From contig JAGACK010000008.1 of assembly GCA_017614155.1 (NCBI GenBank), forward strand, positions 45,424 to 109,423: DNA of 64,000 nucleotides. The letters run 5' to 3'. Shown piece by piece: positions 16,485-26,065 of the stretch (position 1 is the first letter of the stretch; every line of letters begins with the position of its first letter). Origin of the DNA: Lachnospiraceae bacterium (GTDB lineage: Bacteria; Bacillota; Clostridia; Lachnospirales; Lachnospiraceae). The position numbers and the translations under genes are program-made. The notes under the pieces were generated by a model that saw only the letters and a program-made list of their open reading frames with translations, did not search any database and had not been told where the DNA came from.

Positions 16485-17812
16485 CTTGTTTTAACGAATT
16501 CCACCTTCGGATCTATTATGACCCTGTACCCCTGCTTTCTTATCTTTTCGCAGATCCTGTATGAATCCCCTTCCATGCATCCCAAAAGCTCATTTCTTAC
16601 AACGCACGCGTATCTGGAGACAGCCTCGGTTTCCATTACCAGACCGGCGGTATTCATATATCCCGGAAGCCTGTAATCCATCCCTGAAAAGAGGGATACT
16701 ATCCTGCCATCTGCATTTTTCTCGTACCCGCTGCATATTATCTTTTTGTTTGTCCCTATGATCCTTGCTCCGACGATGCCGATATCTTTTCTTGCAAGAT
16801 ATGATGAAAGAATCTTTTCATAGTTTTCCGTTACCGGTTCAAGCTTTCCGTCAACAAAAAGGGTATAGCTGTCTTTTGGTACCTCATCCTTATATATTAC
16901 CCTGAAAAAGCCCCTGTGCGGAGTGTCCAGTACCTCTGTATCAAGCCCTTTCTCCTTCAGGAAATTTTTTACGGCTCTCTTTCCGCTCTCATAAGCATAC
17001 ACCTTTGCCATGGGATTTCCCGCGGTAGAACCCTCATGTATCCTCCAGTGATAAAGGATCCTGGGAATGTGGGCGACCCTTCCGGTGCCTGCCATATCAC
17101 AGCACCTCAATATCAAATCATGATCCTGTGCGCCGTCAAATCTCTTATTAAACCCGCCAGCCCTGCAGGCGATATCCCTTCTGACACCAAACAGATGGCA
17201 GATATAATTGTTTGAAAGCAGAAGATCCGGATCGTAATCCTTTTTTCTGTAGGGACATGTATATCTCCCGGACCCCGTCACATATTTGTCTTCATCGGTA
17301 TATACCGCATCATATCCTTCATCAAATAAAGCGGCCATCCTGTAGAGAGCATCCGGCTCAAGCAGATCATCCTGATCGAGCAGCGCCACTGCATCTCCCT
17401 TTGCAGCATACAGAGCCGTATTCGAGTTGTCCGATATGCCTCCTCCCGGGATCCCTCTGACATATATGATGCGGGGATCCTCCTTTGAGATCCTTGTGGC
17501 AAGCAGTTCCTGGGCCGGCGATCCATCTGCGAGAACAAGTTCAAAATTTCCATAGGTCTGCGCCAGCACGGAATTTACCATCTGCCGGAAAAAAACCGGG
17601 TCCGGCTCATACACCGGCACAAGTACACTTATCTTAACCCGGAGGCGTCCGTCCCTTCTCTGCTCTTCAAGCTCTTCTTTTCCTGTCCTTTCATCTTTAA
17701 GGGAAAGACTGTATCTGATATCACCCAGTATCCTTCCCGCATGTCCCGCGGCAGCAAAAAAAGCAGGACCGGCGCCGTTCCTTTTCAGGTAATCCAAAGC
17801 CCTTCTTATCAT
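16481..17812 (-). CDS. Family 2 glycosyltransferase
   Basis: 443 residues. An N-terminal stretch of about 60 residues precedes the GT-A domain, which starts at ISVLVPVYEPD and has LADGSP, LLDQDDLL (the DxD region, near 140) and a YTDEDKY block near 170, all typical of the two-domain O-antigen GT2 proteins. GAQDHDLILRCCDMAG near 225 is the catalytic-loop ED/QD block, and YHWRIHEGST follows. The C-terminal 130 residues look like an incomplete second unit: it starts with a YTLFVDGKLEPVTENY stretch but has no DxD. ATGA overlaps on both sides. Confidence 0.87.
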   Translation of the reverse strand: MIRRALDYLKRNGAGPAFFAAAGHAGRILGDIRYSLSLKDERTGKEELEEQRRDGRLRVKISVLVPVYEPDPVFFRQMVNSVLAQTYGNFELVLADGSPAQELLATRISKEDPRIIYVRGIPGGGISDNSNTALYAAKGDAVALLDQDDLLEPDALYRMAALFDEGYDAVYTDEDKYVTGSGRYTCPYRKKDYDPDLLLSNNYICHLFGVRRDIACRAGGFNKRFDGAQDHDLILRCCDMAGTGRVAHIPRILYHWRIHEGSTAGNPMAKVYAYESGKRAVKNFLKEKGLDTEVLDTPHRGFFRVIYKDEVPKDSYTLFVDGKLEPVTENYEKILSSYLARKDIGIVGARIIGTNKKIICSGYEKNADGRIVSLFSGMDYRLPGYMNTAGLVMETEAVSRYACVVRNELLGCMEGDSYRICEKIRKQGYRVIIDPKVEFVKTR

Positions 17813-18600
17813 CCGATTATCTCTTCCGCATCATATACCGCGACGGGCTTTTCCCTGTAGTCTCCTCTGATACTGCCGTTATCGCGCACAAATGCAAAAA
17901 GCATCTTTAATACCTTTACTGCCTGACTTGCCATCTTTACATTTGACACCTGATCGGTCTCTTTCCATGATATCGGGAAGAACCTGGCTGTCTGATTGTA
18001 ATATCTTAAGGCCAGCACCATGCAGTAATTGAAGGTCAGGTCATCCGGAAACTTTTCATAGTACCTGTCCTTCAGCATCGAAACGCTGTACATGTTCAGA
18101 CCTGAACCCAGATCAAATATCCTCTGTCCTGTCGCAAACGCAAAGAGAAAATCATATACTATGTTCCCGACGGTCCTGAAGAGAGAATAGCCTTCAAGCC
18201 TTGACTGGAGCATGAATCTCGCGCCCAGGACACAGTCATAATTCCTGTAGATCCCTTTCTTCAGCACGGGAAGAAAATCCTGTATATCCCCCTGATCATC
18301 TCCGTGAAGTACGATCACATGATCAAAACCGTTCTTTATCGCATAATCAAAGGCCACCTTGAAAGACCCGCCCAGTCCGTAGTTTTCATGGTTCCGAAAG
18401 AGCTTTAACGGCAGGCTCCAATGAGATGCTTTGTAATCAAGCACTGCTTTTTCGGTTCCGTCGGTACTCCGGTTATTCACGACTATGATCTCGCTGATAT
18501 AATGCATAACAGCGGTATCTATCCTGTCGAGAACTCTCACGATCTGCTTTTCACAGTTATAGGCCGGTATGAATAATAAAATCTTCTCCTGTTTTTTCAT
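17809..18600 (-). CDS. Family 2 glycosyltransferase (dolichyl-phosphate mannose synthase-like)
   Basis: 263 residues. The domain starts at LLFIPAYNCEK and has VVNNRSTDGTE near 40, LHGDDQGDI near 98-106 as the DxD region, and LGARF near 122, the order found in DPM1-type and polyprenyl-phosphate sugar synthases. There is no C-terminal membrane domain. AGGTGG lies before the ATG, and the gene begins 29 bases after the next gene upstream in the operon. It may make a polyprenyl-phosphate sugar used by the GT87-like protein nearby, or act directly in chain assembly. Confidence 0.83.
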   Translation of the reverse strand: MKKQEKILLFIPAYNCEKQIVRVLDRIDTAVMHYISEIIVVNNRSTDGTEKAVLDYKASHWSLPLKLFRNHENYGLGGSFKVAFDYAIKNGFDHVIVLHGDDQGDIQDFLPVLKKGIYRNYDCVLGARFMLQSRLEGYSLFRTVGNIVYDFLFAFATGQRIFDLGSGLNMYSVSMLKDRYYEKFPDDLTFNYCMVLALRYYNQTARFFPISWKETDQVSNVKMASQAVKVLKMLFAFVRDNGSIRGDYREKPVAVYDAEEIIG

Positions 18601-18629
18601 CTTCCACCTCCCGGTATCTGTCAGGCAGT

Positions 18630-19340
18630 TTATCGCCCGATTATCCTGTTAAGCTTGACAAATTCAACAAGCGACTTAATGCCTACTTTTATTATCTTTC
18701 GGGGATTGATGGAGTTTACTCCGCCCTGTCTCGGTTTGAAAGAGATCGGTATGAATTCCATCTTGCGCCTGTGCTTTTTATAGATAACTGAGATCAGCAC
18801 ATTGGAAAGAAAATAATCATTTGGGACAAAAGAGATCTCTTTTTTCAGGGTTTCCGCTTTCATCAGCCTGAACGGAGTGTTTGCATCCTTTATATAAACA
18901 TGGAAGCACAGCAGTATCACAAACTTCAGCACATTTGTGACAACGATCCTTGAAAACCCGTCTCCTCTTTCGGTCCTGTCCCCTATGATGATATCGTATT
19001 TATTGCGTCGTTCCCAGAACTGCTCAAATTCCTTCGGATCTGTCTGCCCGTCTGAATCTGTCTGAAAGACAAAGTCTGCACCCTCCGCAAGCGCCTGTTT
19101 ATAGCCGGCAAGAATTGTGGGACCATGTCCGGAATTTGACTTGTGCTTTACGATGAGCTTCTCCCTTTTCTGTGCCTCATCCTTCAGCACCTTCCATGTA
19201 TCATCCCTGCTCCCGTCATCGATCACGAGAAGCCTTGATCCTTCCCCCTTGCTGCAGACTATCGGATACCAGTCTGCTATGACCTTTCGTATATTTTCCC
19301 GTTCATTATAGGCAGGTATTACGATGTATAGATTATCCAT
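18630..19340 (-). CDS. Family 2 glycosyltransferase (polyprenyl-phosphate sugar synthase-like)
   Basis: 236 residues, close to the length of soluble DPM1. It opens with YIVIPAYNERENI, has VIDDGSRDDTWK near 38-49, and QTDSDGQTD near 93-101 as the metal site, followed by GDRTERGD. The C-terminal KPRQGGVNSIN resembles the region that holds the acceptor lipid in DPM1-like enzymes. A second gene of this kind (17809) follows, and a GT87-like integral membrane protein precedes it, so a lipid-linked sugar donor and its user may be encoded side by side. Overlaps the upstream gene by 8 bases; GGAGG ribosome site. Confidence 0.85.
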   Translation of the reverse strand: MDNLYIVIPAYNERENIRKVIADWYPIVCSKGEGSRLLVIDDGSRDDTWKVLKDEAQKREKLIVKHKSNSGHGPTILAGYKQALAEGADFVFQTDSDGQTDPKEFEQFWERRNKYDIIIGDRTERGDGFSRIVVTNVLKFVILLCFHVYIKDANTPFRLMKAETLKKEISFVPNDYFLSNVLISVIYKKHRRKMEFIPISFKPRQGGVNSINPRKIIKVGIKSLVEFVKLNRIIGR

Positions 19341-20532
19341 TTTCTCCTCCCTCTCTGTGTTCCCTTACCGTCCTTACGGCCAAAAATGTCATAAAGAGAG
19401 TAAATGCATAATAAACGACTCCTGTAACGATCATTGACGCAGCGGATTCATTAAAGATCCTCGGCACGAAGAATACCGTGCATACCGTCAAAAGACAAAA
19501 GATATCTGCGTATCTCTCCTTCTTCACTGTATAATACCCGAAAACTGCAACCAGTATGAAAAAGTCATAAAGCCTGTGATAGGTCATGACCAGTCCCCAT
19601 AGGATGCATACCGATATCACAATGTTATCTTCTCCTTCGGGACACATCAGCGCAAATATCATCAGAAAGATCATGATAAGCACCGATACGATAACGGACA
19701 GGATGCCGCCTCCCATGAGTGCTCCCAGGTCAATGCTCCCGGAAGAAGAAAGTGATGCTGCCACCCTCAGTGGTTTTATTATCATATCAAAAAACGACTC
19801 ATGAAGGATATATGCCGCTGCCGCTGTTCCGGCTATATGCAAAGGGATGCTGAGCACAAGTTCCTTCCATTTCTTTTTGTATATGAAGTATACTGCCATC
19901 GGAACCGTCAGCGTATACTTGAAATACGAGATGCTCAGCGCCAGAGCAGCCGGGCCGGGTCTTTCCTTTTCCACGGACAGATAAACCGCAAGCAGAAAAA
20001 AAGCTGCTGAAAAAAGTGTATGCTGTCCGACACCTATCTGATTCCTCCACGGCAGTCCGGCGATCATCAAAAGCATGTATATCGCAAAGAACCTGTCTTC
20101 AGTCTCCTTCAGAAAAGTAAGCTTCAGAAGCACCATTATCACAGCCGTAAAGATCAGGTTTGAAATCAGCCAGAGTATTCTTGCCTCAGAGGCTTCAAAA
20201 AAAGTATAGGGCAGAAGAAGGTATAAAAGCGATGGAAACTGATTTGCCTCCATCCTCTGAGGCGCGCCAATGCTCTCGTAATACGCGTAGTAATCATTTA
20301 ACCCCGGGATCATCGGGCTCCTTTTACCCGAAAGGCTGCAGTCATACGGGTCTGTCCCGGAGGCCAGCGCCTTTGCCGCATCGTACTGGAAATCCTGGCT
20401 GTACCGCGCTCCGTTTTTTATTCCGGCAAAAAGAGATGCAAAAGCCACGAGCCCCAGCATTCCAAAAAGAATGATGAAAAATGTCCTGCCGGAAGTAAAG
20501 ATGCGGATCCTTTCCTTTAGCCTGTCTTTCAT
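19333..20532 (-). CDS. Integral membrane GT87-like (DUF2029) glycosyltransferase
   Basis: 399 residues with about ten hydrophobic segments. After the first membrane helix (about 14-34) comes a long outside loop with QDFQYDAAKALASGTDPYD, the acidic loop typical of GT-C enzymes, and then repeated transmembrane helices. The pattern fits the DUF2029/GT87 family, whose characterised members use polyprenyl-phosphate mannose. No other catalytic motif is certain. Its start overlaps the phosphoglucomutase stop by 4 bases and its stop overlaps the DPM1-like gene by 8. The pairing with two DPM1-like genes suggests transfer of a lipid-linked sugar outside the membrane. Confidence 0.65.
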   Translation of the reverse strand: MKDRLKERIRIFTSGRTFFIILFGMLGLVAFASLFAGIKNGARYSQDFQYDAAKALASGTDPYDCSLSGKRSPMIPGLNDYYAYYESIGAPQRMEANQFPSLLYLLLPYTFFEASEARILWLISNLIFTAVIMVLLKLTFLKETEDRFFAIYMLLMIAGLPWRNQIGVGQHTLFSAAFFLLAVYLSVEKERPGPAALALSISYFKYTLTVPMAVYFIYKKKWKELVLSIPLHIAGTAAAAYILHESFFDMIIKPLRVAASLSSSGSIDLGALMGGGILSVIVSVLIMIFLMIFALMCPEGEDNIVISVCILWGLVMTYHRLYDFFILVAVFGYYTVKKERYADIFCLLTVCTVFFVPRIFNESAASMIVTGVVYYAFTLFMTFLAVRTVREHREGGENG

Positions 20533-22226
20533 GAAAGAGAAGCGACCACGTTTTCTTTCAGCTCTTCAAGTTTCTTTTCGGCATCTGCCAGGCTGTCGCC
20601 CTTTACTCCCATATAGAATTTGATCTTCGGCTCTGTTCCGGACGGTCTTACGCAGCACCATGAATTATTGGAAAGATCAAAATACAGCACATCCGAAACC
20701 GGAAGACCCGTGACTTCAGGGCCCTTCTTGTAATCACGGAATTCGTTCACTTTGAGGCCGCCAAAGGATGCCGGCGGTTCCTTTCTTATCCTTTCCATGA
20801 TGCCCTTTATCTGCTCGGCTCCGTCGATCCCCTTTAATGTGACTGTATGTATACCCTCTTTGTAATAGCCGTACTTTTCATAGATGTTTACCATCTGATC
20901 CCAGACAGTGATTCCTTTGCTCTTGCACCATGCAGCAACCTCGGCCAGACACATCACTGCCACTACAGCATCCTTGTCACGGGCATGAGTTCCCGCAAGG
21001 CAGCCGTAGGATTCCTCCAGACCGAATACATACTCATATGTATGGTTCTCCTCAAACCATTTGATCTGCTCTCCGATATACTTGAAGCCCGTGAGCACCT
21101 CGATCAGCTTTACCTTATAGTCTTCACAGATCGGATCTGCCAGGTTTGTGGTAACTATGGTCTTAACAAGTGCCGCATTATCCGGGAGTTTTCCCATAGC
21201 CTTCAGTTCCCTTAAACGGTATTCCGCTATGAGCATTCCCGACATATTGCCCGTAAAGCCGACATACTCGCCGGACTTTGTATCCTTTGCATATATCCCC
21301 AGCCTGTCTGCGTCCGGATCAGTTGCCATTACGATATCGGCGTCTTTCTCTTTTGCAAGTTTCAGCGCCAGTTCAAACGCCTTCGGATCCTCGGGATTTG
21401 GATATTCCAGAGTATTGAAATCCGGATCCGGCTTTTCCTGCTCGGGCACTACATATACATTCCTGAATCCGAGTTCCTTCAATATTCTCCTTACCGGAAC
21501 ATTTCCGGTACCGCAGAACGGAGTATAGACTATCTTTATATCATCCGCCATGCTCTTTATAATATCGGGATGGATGATCTGTTTTTTGAGTTCCTCCATA
21601 TAGGCATCATCTATCTCGCTTCCTATCACTTCATAAAGCCCGGCTTTTTTTGCTTCCTCCATGCTCATCGTCTTTGCATCGGAGAATTTCTCAACCGCCC
21701 TGACCTCAGCGATAACATCGGTATCCTTCGGGGAAGTCATCTGGGCGCCGTCTTCCCAATATGCCTTATAACCGTTGTACTCCGGCGGATTGTGGCTTGC
21801 GGTCACCATTATTCCCGCTGTGCAGTGAAGCTTTCTGACCGCATATGAAAGCTCCGGTGTGGGCCTGAGGGCATCAAACACATAGGCCTTGATCCCGTTT
21901 GCCGCAAGACAGAGCGCCGCAACATCCGCAAATTCGGGCGATTTTCTCCTGCAGTCATATGCTATGGCAACCCCCCTGTCCGCGGTGCCCATTTTTTTGA
22001 TATAATTTGCCAGACCCTGCGTGGCTTTTCGCACGGTATATATGTTCATCCTGTTGAGACCGGCCCCGATCACTCCTCTGAGGCCCCCTGTGCCGAATTC
22101 CAGTTCCTTATAGAACCTGTCTTCTATCTCGGCCCTGTCCCCTTCAATACTCTTCAGTTCCCTGCGGGTTTCTTCATCAAAATAATCATCCTCGATCCAA
22201 CTCTTATAAGCTTCCATGAAATCCAT
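20529..22226 (-). CDS. pgcA: Phosphoglucomutase/phosphomannomutase
   Basis: 565 residues, the length of the PgcA/PgmB alpha-phosphohexomutases of Firmicutes. The active serine lies in TASHNPPEYNGYK near residue 145; the metal-binding loop is DPDADRLG near 305; the sugar-binding EESYG block is near 408; and the phosphate-binding RPSGTEPKIKFY block is near 535. It interconverts glucose-6-phosphate and glucose-1-phosphate and so feeds RfbA in this operon with its substrate. The ATG at 22226 has GGAGGG nine bases before it; a TTG two codons upstream sits too near the ribosome site. The 70-base gap to the glycosyltransferase upstream shows nothing else. Confidence 0.94.
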   Translation of the reverse strand: MDFMEAYKSWIEDDYFDEETRRELKSIEGDRAEIEDRFYKELEFGTGGLRGVIGAGLNRMNIYTVRKATQGLANYIKKMGTADRGVAIAYDCRRKSPEFADVAALCLAANGIKAYVFDALRPTPELSYAVRKLHCTAGIMVTASHNPPEYNGYKAYWEDGAQMTSPKDTDVIAEVRAVEKFSDAKTMSMEEAKKAGLYEVIGSEIDDAYMEELKKQIIHPDIIKSMADDIKIVYTPFCGTGNVPVRRILKELGFRNVYVVPEQEKPDPDFNTLEYPNPEDPKAFELALKLAKEKDADIVMATDPDADRLGIYAKDTKSGEYVGFTGNMSGMLIAEYRLRELKAMGKLPDNAALVKTIVTTNLADPICEDYKVKLIEVLTGFKYIGEQIKWFEENHTYEYVFGLEESYGCLAGTHARDKDAVVAVMCLAEVAAWCKSKGITVWDQMVNIYEKYGYYKEGIHTVTLKGIDGAEQIKGIMERIRKEPPASFGGLKVNEFRDYKKGPEVTGLPVSDVLYFDLSNNSWCCVRPSGTEPKIKFYMGVKGDSLADAEKKLEELKENVVASLS

Positions 22227-22296
22227 CTTCAAAAACCCTCCTTATCATAATCAAAAACTGTACTCATTTTACCATATTCAGCCTTATTTTTCATCA

Positions 22297-24336
22297 TTAT
22301 TCCACCATTGGCGCAGGCTCAACCTTCAGGGTATAGTTACTGTGATCCAGAGAAAAATTCGGATTATAATACGGGTCCCCCTCTTCGAGCTCTTCCTTCC
22401 ATTTTTCCCTGAAAAGAGCTGCCTCCCTGTCATACCTTGCCGCTTTTTCTTCATCTGCCTTCTCTACATCGCTTCCTCTCGATGCCGATTCATAATGAAA
22501 CAGCTCCGCAAAAGGGGTAAATATATTGAGCAGTCCCTTCTTTCGAAGCTTCAGGCAGAAATCCACATCATTTAAGGCAACCGCAAAACTCTCATCAAAA
22601 CCTCCTGCCTCCCTGAAGTTCTCCTTTGAGACCATCAGACAGGCTCCGGTCACAGCGCTTACATCCTGGGCATAACAGAGTCTACCCATATAGCCCAGGT
22701 TTTCCTTTGACAGACGATAGTGGGTATGTCCCGCGCTCCTGTGCGCTCCAAGTCCCAGCACTATGCCTGCATGCTGTATGGTATAGTCTTCATAGTAGAG
22801 CTTGCAGCCTACGGCACCCACATCACTTCTCTGGGCATACATCAAAAGTTCTTCTATCCAGTTTCTTGTTATCACCTGCGTATCATTGTTCAGCAGTATC
22901 AGGTATTCTCCCTTTGCAACATTCGCTCCGGTATTAATCAGCTTTGAAAAATTAAAGCTGTCTCTTTTTCCGCAGTCTGCTATGGTGACATTCTCCCTTT
23001 CATTGATCTTTGCATAGTAATCCCTGATCTCATCCGATGTACTGTTATTTTCAACGACCACTATCTCATAATTGTCATAGCTTGTTCTCTCAATTATCGA
23101 TGAAACGCATCTTTCAAGGTCGTTTAAGTGATCTTTGTTCGGGATTATCACCGAAACAAGCGGTTTTTTCACAAGAGCGTATCTGATCCTGAATATCGTG
23201 GCAAATGCCCTGGTGCTCTCGATCTCAAAACCGTCAAATCCGAGCGAGCGAAGATAAGATGAAACTGCTCTTTTTGCCGCATCTATCGCGTAGGCTTTTG
23301 CGTTTATGTCTGCCGCGGTAGAACCAGCATGGGATCTCCAGTAATAAAGGATCTTCGGCACATGGCACACACCGTCACCATGACCGACAGCCTCACCGGT
23401 CAGACGCAGTATCAGATCGTGATCCTGTGAGCCGTCACATTCGCTCCTGAACCTTCCGACGATATCTATAAGTTCCCTTCTGAAAGCGCTGAAATGACAG
23501 ATATAATTATTTGCTCTCAGATTGTCCGGCGCAAAATCAGGCTTGAAATGAAGGGTTATCATGTTGTCAATGCTGTTCCCTTTAAATGTCGCCTCATCCG
23601 AATAGATATACCATGCATCCTTTTTCTCCAGCAGACACATGAATTCATAAAGCGCCATGGGATGCAGGATATCATCATGATCCATGAGCGCGTAAAAATC
23701 ACCGTCAGCCAGTTCAAAGCATGCATTAGTGTTTTTTGATATGCCTTCGTTTTTTTCAAGCTTTTTATATCTGATCCTTCCTTTGGCGTCTTTTTCCATG
23801 TACTCCTTTACGATCTCCCCGACCCCGGCATGGTCCTTATCGGAGCCGTCGCAAAGGCAGAGCTGCCATCCCTCATAAACCTGTCCCGTCACGGACTCTA
23901 TAAACTGGCGCAGAAATGTCTCATCCGTATTGTAGAGAGGAACCAGTATCGAAAAAACATGCCCGCATGAAAACTCCCTGTTCTTTAACCGTTCAAGTTC
24001 CTCACCTTTGGGAAAACTGTCCGTGCCGTGAAGCTTATAAGCGGATCTTTCTATCTTTTTTGACTTCAGCTTTCTTATGACCTCTTTAAGGCTTCCGTAT
24101 CTTTTCACCCTTATTATTGCATGCTTCAGACGGGCCCAGGTATTCCTGACAGGTCTGCTGACCCTGAAGAGAAAACTGTTCTTCAAAAGATCTGTCTTTC
24201 TTTTCAGTTCGGCATATTCAGCTTCAAGATCAGCCAGCTCTCCTATGAGCTTTTCGTTCTTCTTCAGTTCTTTTTCATACAGTTTCCTGTACTGATCCGG
24301 ATCCATTTCCTTATCCGTTTCTCTGTTCACAGACAT
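22297..24336 (-). CDS. Two-domain family 2 glycosyltransferase
   Basis: 679 residues. A coiled coil (residues 10-55, Lys/Glu/Leu-rich) is followed by two complete GT-A domains. The first starts at FSILVPLYNTDE (about 128) with LMDHDD (about 226) and GSQDHDLILR (about 315). The second starts at VSVIIPNKDHLND (about 395) with VVENNSTSDE, LLNNDTQ (about 480) and FAVALNDVDFCLKLRKKG (about 585). Both have a DxD-like site and a catalytic acidic block, so both look active. Such tandem enzymes usually add two residues or a repeating pair to O-antigen-type chains. It overlaps the gene upstream by 26 bases; GGAAGG ribosome site. Confidence 0.9.
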   Translation of the reverse strand: MSVNRETDKEMDPDQYRKLYEKELKKNEKLIGELADLEAEYAELKRKTDLLKNSFLFRVSRPVRNTWARLKHAIIRVKRYGSLKEVIRKLKSKKIERSAYKLHGTDSFPKGEELERLKNREFSCGHVFSILVPLYNTDETFLRQFIESVTGQVYEGWQLCLCDGSDKDHAGVGEIVKEYMEKDAKGRIRYKKLEKNEGISKNTNACFELADGDFYALMDHDDILHPMALYEFMCLLEKKDAWYIYSDEATFKGNSIDNMITLHFKPDFAPDNLRANNYICHFSAFRRELIDIVGRFRSECDGSQDHDLILRLTGEAVGHGDGVCHVPKILYYWRSHAGSTAADINAKAYAIDAAKRAVSSYLRSLGFDGFEIESTRAFATIFRIRYALVKKPLVSVIIPNKDHLNDLERCVSSIIERTSYDNYEIVVVENNSTSDEIRDYYAKINERENVTIADCGKRDSFNFSKLINTGANVAKGEYLILLNNDTQVITRNWIEELLMYAQRSDVGAVGCKLYYEDYTIQHAGIVLGLGAHRSAGHTHYRLSKENLGYMGRLCYAQDVSAVTGACLMVSKENFREAGGFDESFAVALNDVDFCLKLRKKGLLNIFTPFAELFHYESASRGSDVEKADEEKAARYDREAALFREKWKEELEEGDPYYNPNFSLDHSNYTLKVEPAPMVE

Positions 24337-26065
24337 ATACCCTTCCTTTTCTATCCCTGAGCACCGGCGTCACATCTATATGTCCCGAAAAGCCCTCAAG
24401 TTCCAGCACCTTTCTCGACACTCTCGTGTAAAAACCGCTCATGCAGGCATCCTTTTTTCGGGGAAACACCTTTTCCACATCTTTTCTGAAAGTTCTTGAT
24501 GCATCAAAAAGCACTCTTTTTTCCCCGGAACTTACGAGTATTGCCGGCATGTAATCAGAGATCTTTTTTCTTTTGAAAAAGATCCAGCCGGAAGCCTCAA
24601 AATAATCCTCATTGAGATATTCATCACTGATCCTGTATGTTGTGCTGTCCTTTCCGTACAGCAGGCCCCTTTTTACATGCACGATCCGTCCGATATTCTC
24701 CTGTGCCTCAAGCTCTACTCCGCTCTCCTCCCAGTCCTGTTTTACATCCACCTTCAGATCCGCCCCGGTATCCGTTATATTGATATTCTGATACGGATCC
24801 TTTTTTGCCATGAAATCCCTGTGCCTTGCCGCAAAGTATTCCCTGTACTCCTTCAGCTTTACATATGCTTCGCGGTCATGCATATCATTTTTTCTTGTAG
24901 CTGACTCAAGATGATAGAGATACATATCATTTATGCAGATGTTGATAAAGCCCCTGTTCATGAGGCGAATGCAAAGATCAACATCATTATAGGCAAGAGG
25001 AAGTTTTTCATCAAAGCCGTTGACCCTGTCAAAAAGCTCCCGTCTGACACACAGACATGCGCCTGTAACCGCTGTCACGTTCACGGTCTTCCTGCTGAAT
25101 CCGAAATAATACTCTTCCTCATCGGGATATCCGCAAAGGATATGAGAGGGCCCGCTTTTTTGCAGGCTTATCCCGCAGTGCTGTATTTTCCTGCTTTCCG
25201 GATACAGAAGTTTCATCCCGACTGCTCCCGCATGATCCTTTTTTGCCTGTCCAGTCAGTCTCTGGATGAAATGCTTTGATACCCTGGGTATCTCTATGTC
25301 ATCATTCAAAAATATGAGATAATTACCCGTAGCCCTGCGTGCTCCCAGATTACAGAGCTCTGAAAAATTGAACTCGCAGGGATTCGTGATATAATCAATC
25401 TTCCTTTCTTTCTGAAGTTTCCTGTACAGTTTTCTGTTTTCCGGACTGCTGCCGTTATCGACCGTTATGATCTCCAGTCCCTTTGGCGGTTCAGATGCCA
25501 GGATCGAATCAACGCATCTTTGCAGGAATTCAGGGTGATCCTTTGAAAGGATGACTATCGAGACCGGTTCTTCACACTCTTCCTTAAGGCCTCTGCTTTC
25601 CTCATCTGTTTCGATAAAAGGCCTGAATTTTACAAAATGACAGAGAACTTCAGGAATATGCAGTATCTTCCTTTGGTCGATGTATTTCATAAAATCATCA
25701 CCGTATTCATCGACGATATCTTTTCTGACCGCAAAAAGACCGGGAACGTCTCTAAAGCTTTCAAATGTCTCCGGTCCGTACTCAGGCCTGAAGAACGGAT
25801 CGGTCCTGACCCCGTCCTTCAGCACATCATCATCACAGTATATGAAGTCATAATCTCCCTGTTCCTCATAATAAGAAAACCTGGCTGCGCAGTCCGGATC
25901 GTTCACGGTATTCCGGGGTCTGTATATCGTGAAGCGGGACAGAAAATCCTTCTCCAAAGAATAGTCTTTTCTTTCCCCTCTCCATTCCTCATTGTGAAGG
26001 AGCCAGTATTCATACGGCCTTTCAGCCTTTTGTATCTGGGTAAAAAATGCTTTTCCTCGTTTCAT
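24311..26065 (-). CDS. Family 2 glycosyltransferase with degenerate first domain
   Basis: 584 residues. Residues 1-150 look like the remains of a GT2 domain: a YDFIYCDDDVLKDG block corresponds to the usual TDED block, but the nucleotide-binding start and the DxD motif are missing. A complete GT-A domain follows (about 165-420), with VSIVILSKDHPEF, VDNGSSPENR, FLNDDIEIP and PLAYNDVDLCIRLMNRG. The C-terminal 130 residues form a beta-rich domain with no family I recognise. The start overlaps the methyltransferase-kinase stop by 4 bases. The layout suggests a two-domain ancestor like its downstream neighbour in which the first site has been lost. Confidence 0.82.
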   Translation of the reverse strand: MKRGKAFFTQIQKAERPYEYWLLHNEEWRGERKDYSLEKDFLSRFTIYRPRNTVNDPDCAARFSYYEEQGDYDFIYCDDDVLKDGVRTDPFFRPEYGPETFESFRDVPGLFAVRKDIVDEYGDDFMKYIDQRKILHIPEVLCHFVKFRPFIETDEESRGLKEECEEPVSIVILSKDHPEFLQRCVDSILASEPPKGLEIITVDNGSSPENRKLYRKLQKERKIDYITNPCEFNFSELCNLGARRATGNYLIFLNDDIEIPRVSKHFIQRLTGQAKKDHAGAVGMKLLYPESRKIQHCGISLQKSGPSHILCGYPDEEEYYFGFSRKTVNVTAVTGACLCVRRELFDRVNGFDEKLPLAYNDVDLCIRLMNRGFINICINDMYLYHLESATRKNDMHDREAYVKLKEYREYFAARHRDFMAKKDPYQNINITDTGADLKVDVKQDWEESGVELEAQENIGRIVHVKRGLLYGKDSTTYRISDEYLNEDYFEASGWIFFKRKKISDYMPAILVSSGEKRVLFDASRTFRKDVEKVFPRKKDACMSGFYTRVSRKVLELEGFSGHIDVTPVLRDRKGRVYVCEQRNG

